Positions 10,492 to 23,186 of a stretch of DNA of 64,000 nt are shown piece by piece. Origin of the DNA: Girardinichthys multiradiatus (taxonomy: Eukaryota; Chordata; Actinopteri; Cyprinodontiformes; Goodeidae); NCBI RefSeq assembly GCF_021462225.1, contig NC_061811.1, positions 1,823,663 to 1,887,662 of the forward strand. Reading direction: 5' to 3'. A program made the translations under genes and the position numbers. The first letter of the stretch is position 1, and each line of letters opens with the position of its first letter. The notes below the pieces were generated by a model. The model was given only the letters and a program-made list of their open reading frames with translations. It made no database searches and was not told the DNA's origin.

Positions 10492-12019
10492 TGTTGGACC
10501 ACTTGTTTGCTGAATATTGGACCATTTGCATGTTGCTGAATGCCACTATGCCTTTCCAACATCATCGGCCAATTTGTATCGCAGGATAGTCTGTTCCTAC
10601 ACATCCCAGCGGGCACCATAGGCTGATAGGACGGGGACGTCCCAGGTCTGATGTCACAGGTGGCTATTTAGGAAGGTGGCACCTTTAAGGAGGTGCTTTT
10701 CAGCTTGGGACCGAGACGCGGTTACCACGCAACTGAAGCAGCATTCTGGAGAAGAGGTCCCGAATGGATTTCATTCATTCTCCTTGTTGGCCAATGAGAA
10801 AACTAAGCAAATTAAGCTTACAGGAATAAGAAGGCTCGTAAGTTTTCACTTTGCCGATCAAAGACATGGGTTTAACACGTAACCAAAAAACCCACGGAGT
10901 TTCAAGGAGACGGATTGCCACCTTGTTTTTGTTCCAGTCGACTGCTGACGGTCAGATCATATTTTCCCCTTCGCCAAGGAGGCCAGAGGACGGAGTTTGA
11001 CTGCTCTTCTTGGAGTTTAACTGCGGACGCGCAGTAACTCCCCCCTCTCACTCACTGCCCCAGAAGGAAAACTTCAACAAGTAAAAGCCATCCTTTTTTA
11101 TTTTATTTTAATTTCTTTATTAGGAATAGCGTTGGCAGGGTAGAGTAGGTTTTAGCGCCATTAGATTCGCCACTTATAATCTAATGTGTTCTAAACTGTA
11201 TGTGCATGCAACCTTGTATTGAAACTTTGATTTGCTGTGGACATCTGAAAGCCGCTGTGCTTCCCAGCGGTGTATGTTTTGCGGTGTTGTCGTAATGCCT
11301 GTGAGCAAGTTCAGGAGCACTTTGAAACTGAACTGCTATAATAACCTTATGGTGAAAATCAACTATTTTCTTTGTCTTCAACCTCATGTTACTAGCTTGC
11401 TGCCAAAAGTGATTACCCTTTGTCTTCTTGGGTTTACAACCTTGCTTGGAGGAAGTTTATGACAACCTGTGTCCCACTGAGCTATACTTTGGGGAGTGGC
11501 CTCCCGGAAACTCCGCTCCACGTCACATTATCATTTGTTTGCCATAACTGCTGGTTTGATTTCATACACACCCACTGCTGTTTTGTTTTATTTGTTTAGT
11601 TAGATATTTTACCCTTTTTGTGTAGAACTTTGCATGTTTGATTAGGTGAAGATTATTGAATCGGAGAACGGATTGTATCAGGACTGTTGATTTAATAAAT
11701 ATTCACGTAGATAAAGAGAAGGCGTTTGTGTTTATTTTGTGCAAGAGTGATTTGTCAGTCAAAATAAGGTCAATGTTTCCCACGTTTCAGCAGAAACAGT
11801 TGATTAAACAGTGGCATCTAATAATAGTTATCAATTATTACTGAGTATTTAACGGTTGTAATTATCAAGGGCTTTAGGCTACAATTACAACACCAGAGGA
11901 CATCTCTGGCTTTGATTCATAAATAAGGATTTTTGGTTAAGAAATTAATTTTGTCAAATTATGATTTTCAATTATAATTATTGATACATGTTAATAAATC
12001 AATAATCATAATCCTAACA
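10492..12019 (+). repeat. Solo LTR of a fish endogenous retrovirus
   Basis: The sequence begins TGTTGGACC, ends CCTAACA and is flanked by a 4-bp ACAG duplication. It is clearly related to the LTR at 35537-37400. Shared blocks are GCGGACGCGCAGT/ACGGACGCGTGAT followed by a C run, the TTTGTGTAGAAC block, an AATAAAT poly(A) signal near 11694 followed by GGCGTTTGTGTTTATTT, ACAACACCAGAGGACATCTC, and the AT-rich end. No internal viral sequence adjoins it, so it is a recombined solo LTR. It would have carried promoter and polyadenylation signals. Confidence 0.75.
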
Positions 12020-12023
12020 ACAG

Positions 12024-12899
12024 GTTTTCAGTGAAAGCATTTCTGTAGAGGTTTGGATTTTTCCACCCTGTTGTTTTGCTGTGTTTGTTGTTTTCTATCT
12101 GTATAGATTGCCTATCTGTGTTGATAGTTTGACATTGTTAACGGCTTGATCTTTATTTGGAGGATGACTCACTTTGAGTCCTTGTGGATACTGGATAAAG
12201 CCACGCACACCAAAGCACTCAAACAGAAACTACAAAGATACAAACGTACTGTGCAGCAGTGTTTTCTCTCTTTTAAACAGAGTGGAACAAAACCCTCTCT
12301 AGAAAACACATTACAAATGATTTCTGTAAAGATTCCTTTTATTCCATTCTCTGACACTGTATATTTTGCATGATTAGGTTTCTCACTAGTTTTTTAAATG
12401 GTTTTCTAGCTTTCTGCTGCACAGACAGGGAGATTCCCACTGCTACCGTGGGACGACTGTGAAGTTTGCTTTGTTTGTCCAGTCCTGGGTTATATCTGAG
12501 TGTGAATCTGTTCAGATCGAGACATGAGGTTGCACTCTTGGCTCTTTAAGTGACTGTTTCTGCATCAGGACATGGTGATACAAAAGGCCTTTGTGACAGG
12601 TCCTGCTCAGAGCACACAGGAGAGAATATGTTGGGATGATATCTGATATAACACTTACTGCCATACTGTAAGAGCAGATAAAGCAGACATTTCTGGCATG
12701 CCCAATAGTAACATGAATAATGGGCCTCATAATATTCCTTTGTGTGTAAATCCAACGTTTCTTCCTGAAACAATAGTCAGGAGAATAAGATATTCTAAAT
12801 TTGGCCATACCCACAGTCTTTTAAAAGCTGCAGCTTGAAACTCCACTTGAAGCTCAGCATATATAGTCTTGTTTATAAGAGTGTCACTGTCACTGTAAA
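12024..12899. other. Unassigned sequence
   Basis: No motif or repeat family is recognised. There are short open frames only. Confidence 0.5.
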
Positions 12900-13075
12900 A
12901 ACTAAGTACACCCCATGACTGAAGAGCTTGTAGAACCAAGTTCAGCAGCTCTGACCTTCAGTAGTTTTTTGTTTGACCTCATCAGCTTCTTACTTCACTA
13001 TAGAGGAATTTTGACTCATTCTCCTTTACAGCAATATGTCAATTCATTTAGGTTTGCACATATTTATTTCTGCAC
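12900..13075 (+). repeat. Degraded interspersed repeat (Tc1-derived?)
   Basis: The run CTGAAGAGCTTGTAGAACCA and the later GAGGAATTTTGACTCATTCT resemble a common fish interspersed repeat that I associate with Tc1-like remnants. The assignment is from memory and the ends are not defined. Confidence 0.35.
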
Positions 13076-13079
13076 AAAC

Positions 13080-13740
13080 CACACAGAGATGGATGAGCAA
13101 AAATAGATGGACTTATGGCAGTGTTGATCAGCATTTCCTCTAGAATGTTGCACTTCATGAGTTGCTGCAGGAAATACAGTCTCTGCTTGGCTTTCTTCCA
13201 AACAGTGGCTATGTGGGAGGACCAGCTCAGGTCCTGAGAAAGCGTGGTTCAAAGGAACTGGAAGTAATCCACAGCAGACACAATGTTGTTGAGAATGGTG
13301 AGGGGAGGTGACTATGGTGTCATCTGTAAACTTCAGGAGTTTCACAGATGGGTCCGATGAGGAGTGGGGAAAGAACACACCCCTGGGGGGCACCAGTGTT
13401 GATGGTTCTTGAGCAGGAGAAGATGCTCCCTAGACTCATCTGCTGCTGCCGTTCAGTCAGGAAGATGGTGATCCACTGACAGGTGGAGGCCAGCACTTTA
13501 AGCTGGGTGAACTGCTGGTAGAGGACATCTGGGTTGATGGTGTTGAAGGCTGAGCTGAAGGCTACAAAAAGGATCCTGACATATGTCCCTAGGTGGCCGA
13601 GATGGTGCAGGATGAAGTGAAGACCCAAGATGACTGCATCATCTACAGAGCTGTTATCCAGTAAGCAAAATGCAGAGGGTCCAGCAGGGGGCCTGCGATG
13701 ACCTTCAGATGTTTCAACACCAGATGCTCAAAGACAAGGC
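13080..13740 (-). pseudogene. LINE reverse transcriptase remnant (L2/Rex1 group)
   Basis: Minus-strand translation gives FVAFSSAFNTINPDVLYQQF (motif A region; the expected Asp of F-x-D-F is Ala), then INTGAPQGCVLSPLL (motif B). A frameshift follows, then DPSVKLLKFTDDTIV (motif C region, with Ala changed to Thr). A decayed thumb region follows down to about 13130. Part of the region between motif B and the DPSVKLL block has been deleted or shifted. The fragment has no endonuclease and no tail and is an old insertion. Its family differs from the Rex1-like copy at 5.7-8.7 kb. Confidence 0.8.
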
Positions 13741-14372
13741 AAGTTTATTTATATTGAACATTCCAGCAACAAGACAATTCAAAGTGCTTTACATAATGAA
13801 AAAAGTATATTGATATGACAAAAAATATAACAAAAGCACATCGCAGTGGTATGACAGAGGAATATTCCTTTAAAACTAGTCCATGGCTGGACCAAGAGTC
13901 AGAGACTTCCCGCTGCTCTTTACCTTCTTCCTAACTTCTTCTAGGAGAGCCCAGCTCATCCAGGGGTCTTTTACAGTGAACTTCTCACTGTGGACAGCGA
14001 GGCCCTAATGTGTTTTTAACCTTGATTCAAAAGAACTCAGGGATACAACATCTCTGCAGCTTTCTGTAAGTTTGTTGCAGATTAGTGGAGCATCAAAACT
14101 GAATGCTGCTTCCCCATGTTTGGTTCTGGTTCTGAGGATGCAGAGTAGACTGAAACCAGAAGACCTGAGTGGTCTGGAAGGTTGATACAACAGGAGATAT
14201 AGATCTTTTATGTATTTTGGTGCAGAAGTAGTTTAAAGTCTATTCTCTGAGGTCCAGGAAGCCAGCGGAAGGACTCTAGAACTGGGCTGATGTTCTCTAC
14301 TTTCTAGGTTCTAGTGAGGACAAGGCAGCAGCATTCTGGATCAGCTGGAGCTGTCCGATGGACCTTTTAAGA
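13741..14372 (-). pseudogene. L2/CR1-type LINE ORF2 C-terminus and 3' tail
   Basis: Minus-strand translation from 14372 starts with a GQLQLIQNAAA block, as in the L2-type element at 22767. It passes through a decayed middle and regains a clear frame at YQPSRPLRSSG, TRTKHGEAAFSFDAPLICNK and SSFESRLKTH, which is the end of L2-type ORF2 proteins. The 3' untranslated part reaches 13741. Its plus-strand form contains GCAAGTTTATTTATATTGAA and a CAATTCAAAGTGCTTTACAT tail typical of fish LINEs. Confidence 0.75.
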
Positions 14373-15997
14373 GGACCTTTGTAGTTTCAGTTGCCTCATG
14401 CCTATATGTGTTAACTGATACCATGCAGAGTCATTGGATATCAGCTGAAATATTCAAAGACTTTAAGACTTAAGAGTTTTCTACAAGTAGGATTATTTCC
14501 TTGGTTCCTTCAGCAATTTCTGAGAAAAAAGTAGTCCTGTTAATGACTCTGTTTGGACCAAGCTGTAAAGCTGTAGGATCCACGGCCTCACATTGGACCT
14601 TAGGATACTTTGGTATGAAGAGGAGTTCAGGATTGACTCAAGGACTGCATGCTGCAGAAACTACAAGTATTTGCATTTTGTGTTGGTGGATCATAATCAG
14701 GTTGTAAGGAAAGTGCTTTGAAATGAAAAGAGAAGAAACAGGAGCAACAGACAAACAACAGGAAGAAGGGAAAACTGCATTTAGACTGAATCATGCTGAT
14801 CATTCAAAGATCGTTCAAAGGTTTATGATCATGAACTTAAAGTCAAAATTTGCACATAAATGTAGCTTTTGTGTTATTTTCTGTCAGACATTCATGCTGT
14901 CGTGACTGATGGCAAAGATAAACAGTCTTTCTGTTTTTGAATGTGGCAGGGTTGTTGAGCTGCGCAAGCAAGACGTTTTACATGTCATCTCTGCAGAGGT
15001 TGGACACACTAAGACCAGTTTAGATTTGAAGTAATCATTAAAAGCAGTGGAGCTATTAACTACTGATTCCTTTTTTGACACATTTAGTTCTGTTTTAGGG
15101 TTTGGCTAATTATCTTAAACTTTAATCAGCCAAAGAACAGTTTTTTTCAGTTAAATGCAGTTTTCAAGAATTACATATTCTGTTTTGGTTTGTTCTTCAC
15201 TTGCTGCTGTTTCATGTTAAAGCTCTAATTACAACCTGGTTAAAATCCAGCCTGAGAAAAATCTGAATACCTGTAACTTTACCCGGTCTTAATATTCAGA
15301 TCAGGACTGTTTTTGTTTACTAATCATTCATAAAAAAAACAACAAAAAAATCTCTTACTTTTTGTCTTCTCTCTTCTCTTCATCCTCATGAAGCTACAGA
15401 ACGTTGAAAGTAATATTTTTTTCTTTAAGTACAAATTTAACTGTACTTTTAAAAATGTATTTAAAATTAAAGGAGTGCAAAAATAAGGGTCACTTTAGAG
15501 ACAAACTATGACCTCTGACCCACCAAATAATAAAGAATGTTTATGTGACTATGAATATGAATATTATTTAATATTTAATATTGATACTTTAATATTTTAT
15601 CAAAATATTGTTAAGGGTTGTCCTTTGAATACCAGCCCAGTAAGGCGATGGTATTAGGACACTAGTGAAAGGAATGAGCCAAGCTCTGACATTATTGAAC
15701 AGCATAAACTCTGCACACATGGAATAAATTCACACAATTTCTTAAAATACAAGAATTCATTAACAAAAATAAGTCAACTCAAAGTCAAACATATTTCAAT
15801 CAACAAACTCTTTACTTTGCTAAAACAATCCAACTAAACTACCAAGCAGAATTAAAGAATAAGGAAGACTAATGGGCTATGTACAATATAAACAAGTTGA
15901 TTAAAGATGGTTGAAAATTATGACCAAAAGACTGATGCAACATTACCATGTAATGTTTATGTTTGAGAACCAAGGATTATCTTGAAGAGTTTGGAAG
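14373..15997. other. Unassigned sequence
   Basis: No coding motif or terminal repeat is recognised. AT-rich short runs occur at 15410-15470 and 15550-15605. Confidence 0.5.
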
Positions 15998-16488
15998 TGT
16001 TATGATTTGGGTTTTTTCTCATGTTTTTCACAGTTAAGGTTTTGACTCATTCTTTTGTTTATTATTATTCTTCTTAGATTTTGAATCATGCTTTTGTTTG
16101 TTATTTTTCTGGTCATGTTTTAGTCTTGTTTATGTTTTGTCAAGTTTGGTTTTGTTTGTATATTAGAGTCTCTGTTTTTGCCACAGCCACGTTTTGTTCT
16201 GTCTGTCAATTAAGTTTATTCGGTTCACCTGCTCAAAGTTAATCTGTCTCCTTGCTCCACCTGGTTTTCACTCCATATATACACACCTGTTCAGTTAGTC
16301 GTCGTAGAAACATTTTTCAAACCATGTCTTGTTTTTTGCTCATGCCATGCCTGTCTCGCCTGCCCGTTTGTTGTTTTGTTCCTGCCTCCTGCTGTGAGTG
16401 AGTTTTTGTTGTTGTTAAACCTTTGCACTTACCATCACGCTGCCCGCTCGTCTGCATTCTGGGGTCCTATATCTTGCAAACCATAACA
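15998..16488 (+). repeat. Short solo LTR, family S, copy 1
   Basis: This 491-bp unit starts TGTTATG and ends CATAACA, a perfect 7-bp inverted terminus. The flanks GGAAG/GAAAG look like a 5-bp target duplication with one mismatch. It holds a TATA-like CATATATAC at about 16275 and a T-rich upstream part. It matches 44187-44731 along its length and, inverted, the terminal repeats at 63085 and 63845. No internal region adjoins it. Confidence 0.75.
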
Positions 16489-18606
16489 GAAAGTGAAGGT
16501 AAGTTAGTCTTGGAACCAACTTAGGCAATAATCAGCAAACGTTTAGACAACCATTCACAATGCAAGATCAGATAAAACATGATCTTAATAAAATAATATT
16601 TTAAAGAAGGATTTGCTGAATAAAACCAACCTTCTGGATGACTAATTCTCAACGATGTCTTATTAGCTGCCTTTATTTATTAAAATACTATTTAAAGAAA
16701 TATGGTATTTTAATAATTAAAAAAAAAATGAAAAATCTTAAAAAAATGAATTAAAACAGAGGCAGGAGCACCAGAGGGAAATTAAATATTGAAAGTGACA
16801 GAAATAGTAAAGTTGGGCCAGCATGAAAGAAGGAAAACCTAAAAACGAGAAGACAGCAGGCTCTCCATATTTGCTCTTTTTTAAATGATGTGCAGTGATG
16901 GGGCAATGGAGAGGTGGAGACAGAAAATGGGATAAGCACCTAAAATAGTAGAGGTGGTGTTTTAAACATAAAGAATGCTAAAAAGCAGAACAAACAAGAG
17001 AAGAAGGATAATAACCTTTAGCAACAATCTTTGCTACAGTTTATTTAGCTGTATTTGAAGAAAGCTCAAACATATCCTAACCAAACATTCTCTGCATAAT
17101 TAATCCATCATCTCCCAGATAAATGGGTGTCATTTTTTCCTGCCACATAATTTTCCATCAGTTGTGTATTGATTCAGCAAAATAAAGATCATTTAGAAAG
17201 ATTCCTCTGAGAAGGTATGAGGCTATGCACAGAAGATGAAGAATATCTCTGTTGGTGTCTATCATGGTCAGATCTCAGTGACCTGTTTTAAATGTTGCTT
17301 TTATAACTGTCTTGTAAGCTCTGAGGACATAAAAGGTTCTAAAGCCAAACCTACACCGCATTCTACAAGAGAAAGTGGATTTAAAGCGTCTTTTCACAAA
17401 TATGACTCGGTCTGGTACCTCTGTGCATTTTCAGGTCTAAGTGACTGTTCACCTCCAGCACTACTCCTTCACTATGTTTTTCTGTCAACCATCTGGAAAC
17501 AGTAGTGCACATGAACCACAGGCCGATGGACAATAGAGAAGGTTTCTTTGTAGCTGAAGAAAAGAGAATGGCTGCAGCTTGGAGCCTGAAGGACAGGAAG
17601 CTTTTCATCAGCTGCACCTGTTCAGTTTACAGAAGCCCCAAAGGGGATTGAAATCTAAATATATTTTTGACAGTTTTCCTTCCAGGGAACCAGCGTTTCT
17701 CAAAGCAACCCTTCATTGTCACCCTGGTCCTTGACTTAGCTGACCACCTTGCAATGCCCTTCCCAATAGCTGAACATTGTATTTAGTTGAAGTCCCCTGT
17801 TGAAAGGAAGCTGGGTGAAAAAAATTAGATTTTTCCTAAATGAAATTAATCAGTTGATAGAACATCTTCCAGCAAAGTTTCAATGCAGGAACATTTTAGG
17901 ATGAAAGAAAACCGCAAATTTCCTTTTTAACAACAGCAACAGTAAGACTCCTAAACAAAGCAAGTATACTCCTCTAAAATGGTTTAATTTCTACATCTGC
18001 CAGTTTGTTTTTCTGCCAATTTAGAGTATTAATCTCAAAGGAAAATATGTTGTCAAGCACATTATAGCCTTCAGGGCTAATTTCCTTCTGCAGTCCCTGA
18101 CACAGGATAACAAAGAACAGGACACACATACAGAGCATATAGAAAACTACACTGATGAAATAGGACATTAGTATATTATATATACTACTATACTATATAT
18201 ATATATAGTGTATATACACTATATTATCACTATACCGCTCTGTTCCTATATCCCACATTTCTACCTTACTTCCCTCAGAATATATGCCAAATGTCACAAA
18301 ATGTGACTTTTTTCCTGATAAAAGGAAGAAATCCTCAAACTAATTCTGAAATATCTTATTTCATTCCGTTAATGTTTTAAATAATAAAGAAGGTTGTTCT
18401 AATGCTGTTTTTCGATGTTCAATTCTAATTTTACCATTGACCCTGATTATAGAAATTTGCTGATAAATGTTCAAACTAAGTGCTCTTATAAGTCAAGCTT
18501 TCTTCCTGATTTGCTATAAGTTGTAAAAACTCTGTTTCACTAAATAATTTCAGACCTTTTACAAGTGCAAAAATGAGCAAATGAGAATTTAAGCATTTGT
18601 CTAATT
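16489..18606. other. Unassigned sequence with an AT palindrome
   Basis: No coding motif or known family is visible. Around 18172-18232 there is a run of alternating TA with imperfect palindromes (TATACTATATA, TAGTGTATATACACTA). It can form a hairpin and is probably a decayed microsatellite. Confidence 0.45.
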
Positions 18607-18822
18607 CTGAGGTCTCCAACTCTTGTACTGTAGAGCTACTCTCCAGCAACTTTTAGATGCATCCTTGGTCCAATATACCAGAGTCAATAGATGGGTCTTT
18701 GTCAGGTCCATACATACTGAGGAGATAATTCAGCCATTTGATTCAAGTGTTTAGAGCAGAGCAGCATCAAAAAGTAGCAGGACAGAGGTTCTCAGGGAGT
18801 AAAGCTGGAGATCCCTGGTTCA
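18607..18822. mobile_element. Degraded hAT-like miniature element (MITE)
   Basis: The left end TGAGGTCTCCAACTC and the right end GCTGGAGATCCCTGGTTCA are imperfect inverted repeats. Inside are the paired TTTAGATGCATC and TTGATTCAAGTGT segments seen in a common fish non-autonomous element. It has no coding capacity. Family placement is from memory. Confidence 0.5.
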
Positions 18823-19549
18823 ATTCACAGCCCACTCATAAACAAATAATGTGTATTTGTTGGAACTGTTTGCCCATGTTTAAATAAGGCATTATGCACG
18901 CATTTGGAAGAGAAAGCATTTTATGTATACTACCATGAAAAGTATTTCCTCTATACAGATTTCTTCAGCTTTTGTTTTTTTGTGACACTTAAATGTTTCA
19001 GATTTGCTCTCTGCTTAAATGTGACTCGGCTTAGCGGCCAACAGAAGGCGATGGACATGTCCACTCATTCTCTCTTTTTATGTTCTTTAGTTGCTTGATG
19101 AGTCATAGGTTAATAACTTTAAACAATAAACAAATTTAATTCAAATTCACAAACAAATTTGATAATCTCAATATGGTTATCAAATACTTACAATAACTGT
19201 ACATTTTTAAACCATCTTTATGTAACACATATTTATGCTAACAATCTATAGATATAAAAAAAAAGTCAAATCAAAGAAATGAATTGACATTCCTCTCAAT
19301 AAAGTAAGTAAATCCTACTTACCAAAGCATCTCTGTAGTTACCAAACACATTGAAGCAAACAGGATTCTGGCTGTCAGTAATCAAACCTCTTTCTCTCTA
19401 CCTGAGGAAAAGGTAGTCACACCTATTACGTCTAGCTCTACATTGCCCTCTTGTGTGCAAATACGCTAACTACCAATTAAAAGCTAATAACCCTGGATAA
19501 AAAACTCAATTCATTTCTTGTGCAACATAACACAGATCATTAAACCATC
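18823..19549. other. Unassigned AT-rich sequence
   Basis: Nothing recognisable. Confidence 0.5.
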
Positions 19550-19813
19550 GCTTGCAGACAAGCCACCGTTAGACCTGTTGCTCTGGGTAACGTCACTTCC
19601 TGTTTTCGCTGTTGGTGAATTGTTTGGTGTGTGTGAAGGCTCTCTCGTTTGATCTGATTTCTCTCTACTGTGATATCTCTTACTTGTTCTAATACATAAG
19701 CACGTTAAAACACATACTTTCTGTTGCTACTTTTAACGTTTGGGGACTCTCTGTGTTTTACACGGTTTTTCTAGTAGTGGTAAAGGGGTCGCTAGCTTAG
19801 CTTTAGCTCCACC

Positions 19814-20697
19814 ATGGCTACCCGTTCTGCGGTTTCTCTCTCTGAGTCTCCTCCTCTCTTCTGCTCTCTGTGTCAGATGTTCAGTTACTCCTCTGCCTCC
19901 TTTAGTGATAATGGCACGTGTAATAAATGTAGCATTTTTGTAGCTTTGGAGGCAAGGGTGTCGGAATTGGAGGCCCGGCTCCACACTGTTGAAAAACCAG
20001 CAGATAGCCGAGGCCCCTTAGCCAGCGCGGAGCCACCAAGGGTAGCTCCCTGTAGCAGTCCTCCAGCAGAGCCCGCACAGCCGGGGCCTCAGGCCAGCTG
20101 GGTGATGGTACGTAGAAAGCATAGTCCTAGATCCCAGCCCACAGGTCACCACCAACCCGTCTGCATTTCTAACAGATTTTCCCTGCTCAGCGACACACCC
20201 GCTGAGAAGCCAACTCTGGTAATTGGTAGCTCCATAGTCAGAAACGTGGCACTAGAGACACCAGCGACCATAGTCAAATGTCTGCCAGGGGCCAGAACGG
20301 GTGACATCAAATCATACATGAAACTGCTGGCTAAGGATAAGCGTAAATACAGTAAGATTGTTATTCACGCTGGCGGTAATGACACCCGGTTCAATCGGAG
20401 GTCACCAAAGTTAGTGTTGCTTCGGTGTGTAAGTTTGCCAAAACAATGTCGGACTCCGTAATTTTCTCTGGTCCCCTCTCTGATCTGACTAGTGATGACA
20501 TGTTTAGCCGCATGCTGTCATTCAACCGCTGGCTGTCTAGGTGGTGTCTAGAAAACGATGTGGGTTACATTGATAACTGGCGAACATTTTGGGGAAAACC
20601 TGGTCTGATGTGGAGAGACAGCATCCATCCCACTTTGGATGGAGCAGCTCTTCTTTCTAGGAATCTGGCCGAATTTATTAGTTCTCCAAAACTCTGA
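19814..20697 (+). pseudogene. LINE ORF1: zinc finger, coiled coil and SGNH esterase
   Basis: The start ATG at 19814 opens [21 protein letters not shown] Cys pair (CSLC) and a second pair (CNKC, residues ~36-39) look like a small zinc-binding module. [20 protein letters not shown] (residues ~42-61) follows with leucine heptads for trimerisation. From residue ~135 an SGNH/GDSL hydrolase domain begins: VIGSSIVRN carries the Ser block, HAGGNDTR the Asn block. After a frameshift near 20400, RDSIHPTLDG carries the Asp-x-x-His pair. The protein ends at TGA 20695. Esterase-bearing ORF1 proteins are known in CR1/L2 LINEs and are thought to bind RNA or assist the particle. Only the frameshift breaks it. 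Confidence 0.88.
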
Positions 20698-20790
20698 CAA
20701 CCCAGGGTTCAGACCAGGAAGCAGGGTCGTAGTTTAACACTCCTCTCTGCAGCTTCTGTACTGCTACCCAGCCATTACCCTATTAAGACA

Positions 20791-22129
20791 GTGTCTCGCC
20801 CACGGCCAAAACTGAACAGATTAAAATATAATCTAAAAGGAGGAAATCAGGAAAATCTCATAAAAATAAACACAACTCTGACCGAAAAGAAAAATAAAAC
20901 AATTAAATGTGGCCTACAGAACATAAGATCTCTCTCTTCAAAGACTTTGCTAGTTAATGACCTGATTTGTGACAATCAGATTGATTTATTTTGCCTCACA
21001 GAAACCTGGCTGCAGCAAGAGGATTATGTTACTCTAAATGAGTCAACTACTACTAATTATTTAAATTTTCACATTCCTCGAAATACTGGGCGAGGAGGAG
21101 GAGTAGCAACAATCTTTCAGTCTGGACTGGACTAGTCCCAGACCAATCAATAGCTACAACTCTTTTCAATATTTAATTCTTAGTTTTCCTCATCCAAATT
21201 GCAAAGCACTAAAACCTCTTCTGTTTGTTGTTTTGTACCGTCCACCAGGCCCTTACTCTCAATTTTTAGATCAGTTTTCAGACCCTTTATCTGATTTAGT
21301 GTTAAATACAGATAAGGTTATTATAGTGGGGGATTTTAACATTCATGTTGACACTGAAAGTGATAGCCTAAATATAGCATTTAATGCTATCTTAGACTCA
21401 ATTGGCTTTGCTCAAAACATTAACAAACCTACCCACCTTTGTCTTCATTCTCTGGACCTTGTGCTGACATATGGCATTGAGTGTAAAGACATAATATTCT
21501 CTCATAACCCTGTCCTGTCTGACTATTTCTTAATAACCTTTGAGTTTAATTTAACCGAGTACTCCACACCTGAAAGAAAATTTCATTATAGTAGATCATT
21601 ATCAGGCGATGCTGTAACAACCTTTAAAGAATCTGTTCCACTTTTAATTTCCTCATTATCACTGAAAAGCACAATGGAAGGCAATATTTCTGTTTCTGCC
21701 CCTTCACAAATTGATTATTTTGTTGGTAGTGTTTCTTCATCATTGCGTGATGCATTAGACAATGCAGCCCCCTTGAAAAAGAAGGTAATCATTCATAGGA
21801 GGCTAGTTCCTTGGTTTAATTTAGAGCTGCGTACTTTAAAGCACAATGTTAGAAAATTGGAGAGAAAATGGTGCTCTACAACCCTAGAGGATTCCTACTT
21901 AATCTGGAAAAATAGCCTACAGTTGTATAAACAGACACTTCGCCAAGCTAGAACAGCTTATTTCTCATCATTAATAGAAGAGAACAAGAATAATCCTAGT
22001 TTTGTCTTTAGTACAGTTGCTAAACTTACACAGAGTCATAGCTCTGTTGAACCATCCATTCCCTTAGCTCTTAGCAGCCATGACTTTATGGGATTCTTCT
22101 TAAATAAAATTTATTCTATTAAAAAATAG
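20791..22129 (+). pseudogene. LINE ORF2 N-terminal half: endonuclease
   Basis: The first frame has [20 protein letters not shown] and [10 protein letters not shown], the Asn and Glu blocks of the apurinic-type endonuclease. A stop at 21133 and a frame change follow. The second frame runs MYRPPGPYSQFLDQF, IIVGDFNIHVD (Asp, Asn) and LDLVLTYGI. The final catalytic block reads LSDYF where SDH is the family norm, so the catalytic His has become Tyr. A linker (LRTLKHNVRKLERKWC, LRQARTAYFSSLIEENK) leads towards the RT but breaks off at 22129. Sequence between the linker and RT appears deleted. Confidence 0.88.
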
Positions 22130-22139
22130 TAAATGGATA

Positions 22140-23186
22140 TGTACCACAGGCTTTTAAGTTAGCTGTAATTAAACCTTTACTTAAGAAACCTTCGCTTGAT
22201 CAAGATGACTTGAAAAATTACAGACCTGTATCCAATCTTCCATTCTTATCTAAAATTCTTGAGAAAATAGTTGCTAATCAAATGTGTGAACATTTATACA
22301 GCAATGACCTGTTTGAAGAGTTTCAGTCAGGCTTCAGAGCTCATCATAGCACTGAAACAGCTCTGCTGAAAGTCACTGATGATATTCTTATGGCCTCAGA
22401 TAATGGACTGCAAGCATGTCTTGAAGATATAAAAACTTGGATGACTTTGGATTTTTTGCTTCTAAATTCAGACAAGACAGAAGTTGTCGTCTTTGGACCG
22501 GAGTCTTTATAAAAGAAACTGCTTAGTCAATCACTTAACCTGGATGGCGTTAAATTGACCTCCGGTAATAAAGTAAAAAACCTTGGTGTTATTTTTGACC
22601 AGGACCTGTCATTTAAATCCTATATTAAACAGGTTTCTAGGATTTCCTTCTTTCACCTCCGGAACATTGCCAAAATTCAAAATAGCCTATCCAGGAGTGA
22701 CGCTGAAAAACTAGTCCATGCATTTGTTACTTCAAGGCTGGACTATTGTAATTCGTTACTATCAGGATGTCCACAAATGCAGTTAAAAGCCTTCAGCTGA
22801 TTCAAAATGCTGCAGCAAGAGTTCTGATGAAAATTAAAAAGATAAATCATATTTCTCCTATTTTAGCTTCCCTTCATTGGCTCCCTGTTAAATCCAGAAT
22901 AGAATTTAAAATTCTCCTCCTCACATATAAAGCCCTTAATGATCTAGCTCCATCATACATCAGAGATCTGATTGTTCCATATGTTCCTAACAGAGCACTT
23001 TGTTCTCAGACTGCAGGTTTACTGGTGGTTCTTAGAGTCTCTAGAAGTAGAATGGGAGGCAGATCCTTTAGTTATCAGGCTCCTCTCCTGTGGAACCAGC
23101 TCCCAGTTTTAGTACGTGAGGCAGACACCCTGTCTACTTTTAAGGCTAGGCTTCAAACTTTCCTTTTTGATAAAGCTTATAGTTAG
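22140..23186 (+). pseudogene. LINE ORF2 C-terminal half: RT lacking its core
   Basis: The N-terminal RT blocks are present ([40 protein letters not shown]). MASDNGL then joins directly to [19 protein letters not shown], so motifs A, B and C, including all catalytic Asp residues, are missing. A stop at 22510 and a further frameshift follow. The thumb and C-terminal parts are intact over long runs: KVKNLGVIFDQDLSFKSYIK, SRLDYCNSLLSGCP, then SLQLIQNAAARVLM, LASLHWLPVKSRIEF, SYQAPLLWNQLPVLVREADT and FKARLQTFLFDKAY. This copy cannot have polymerase activity. Confidence 0.9.
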
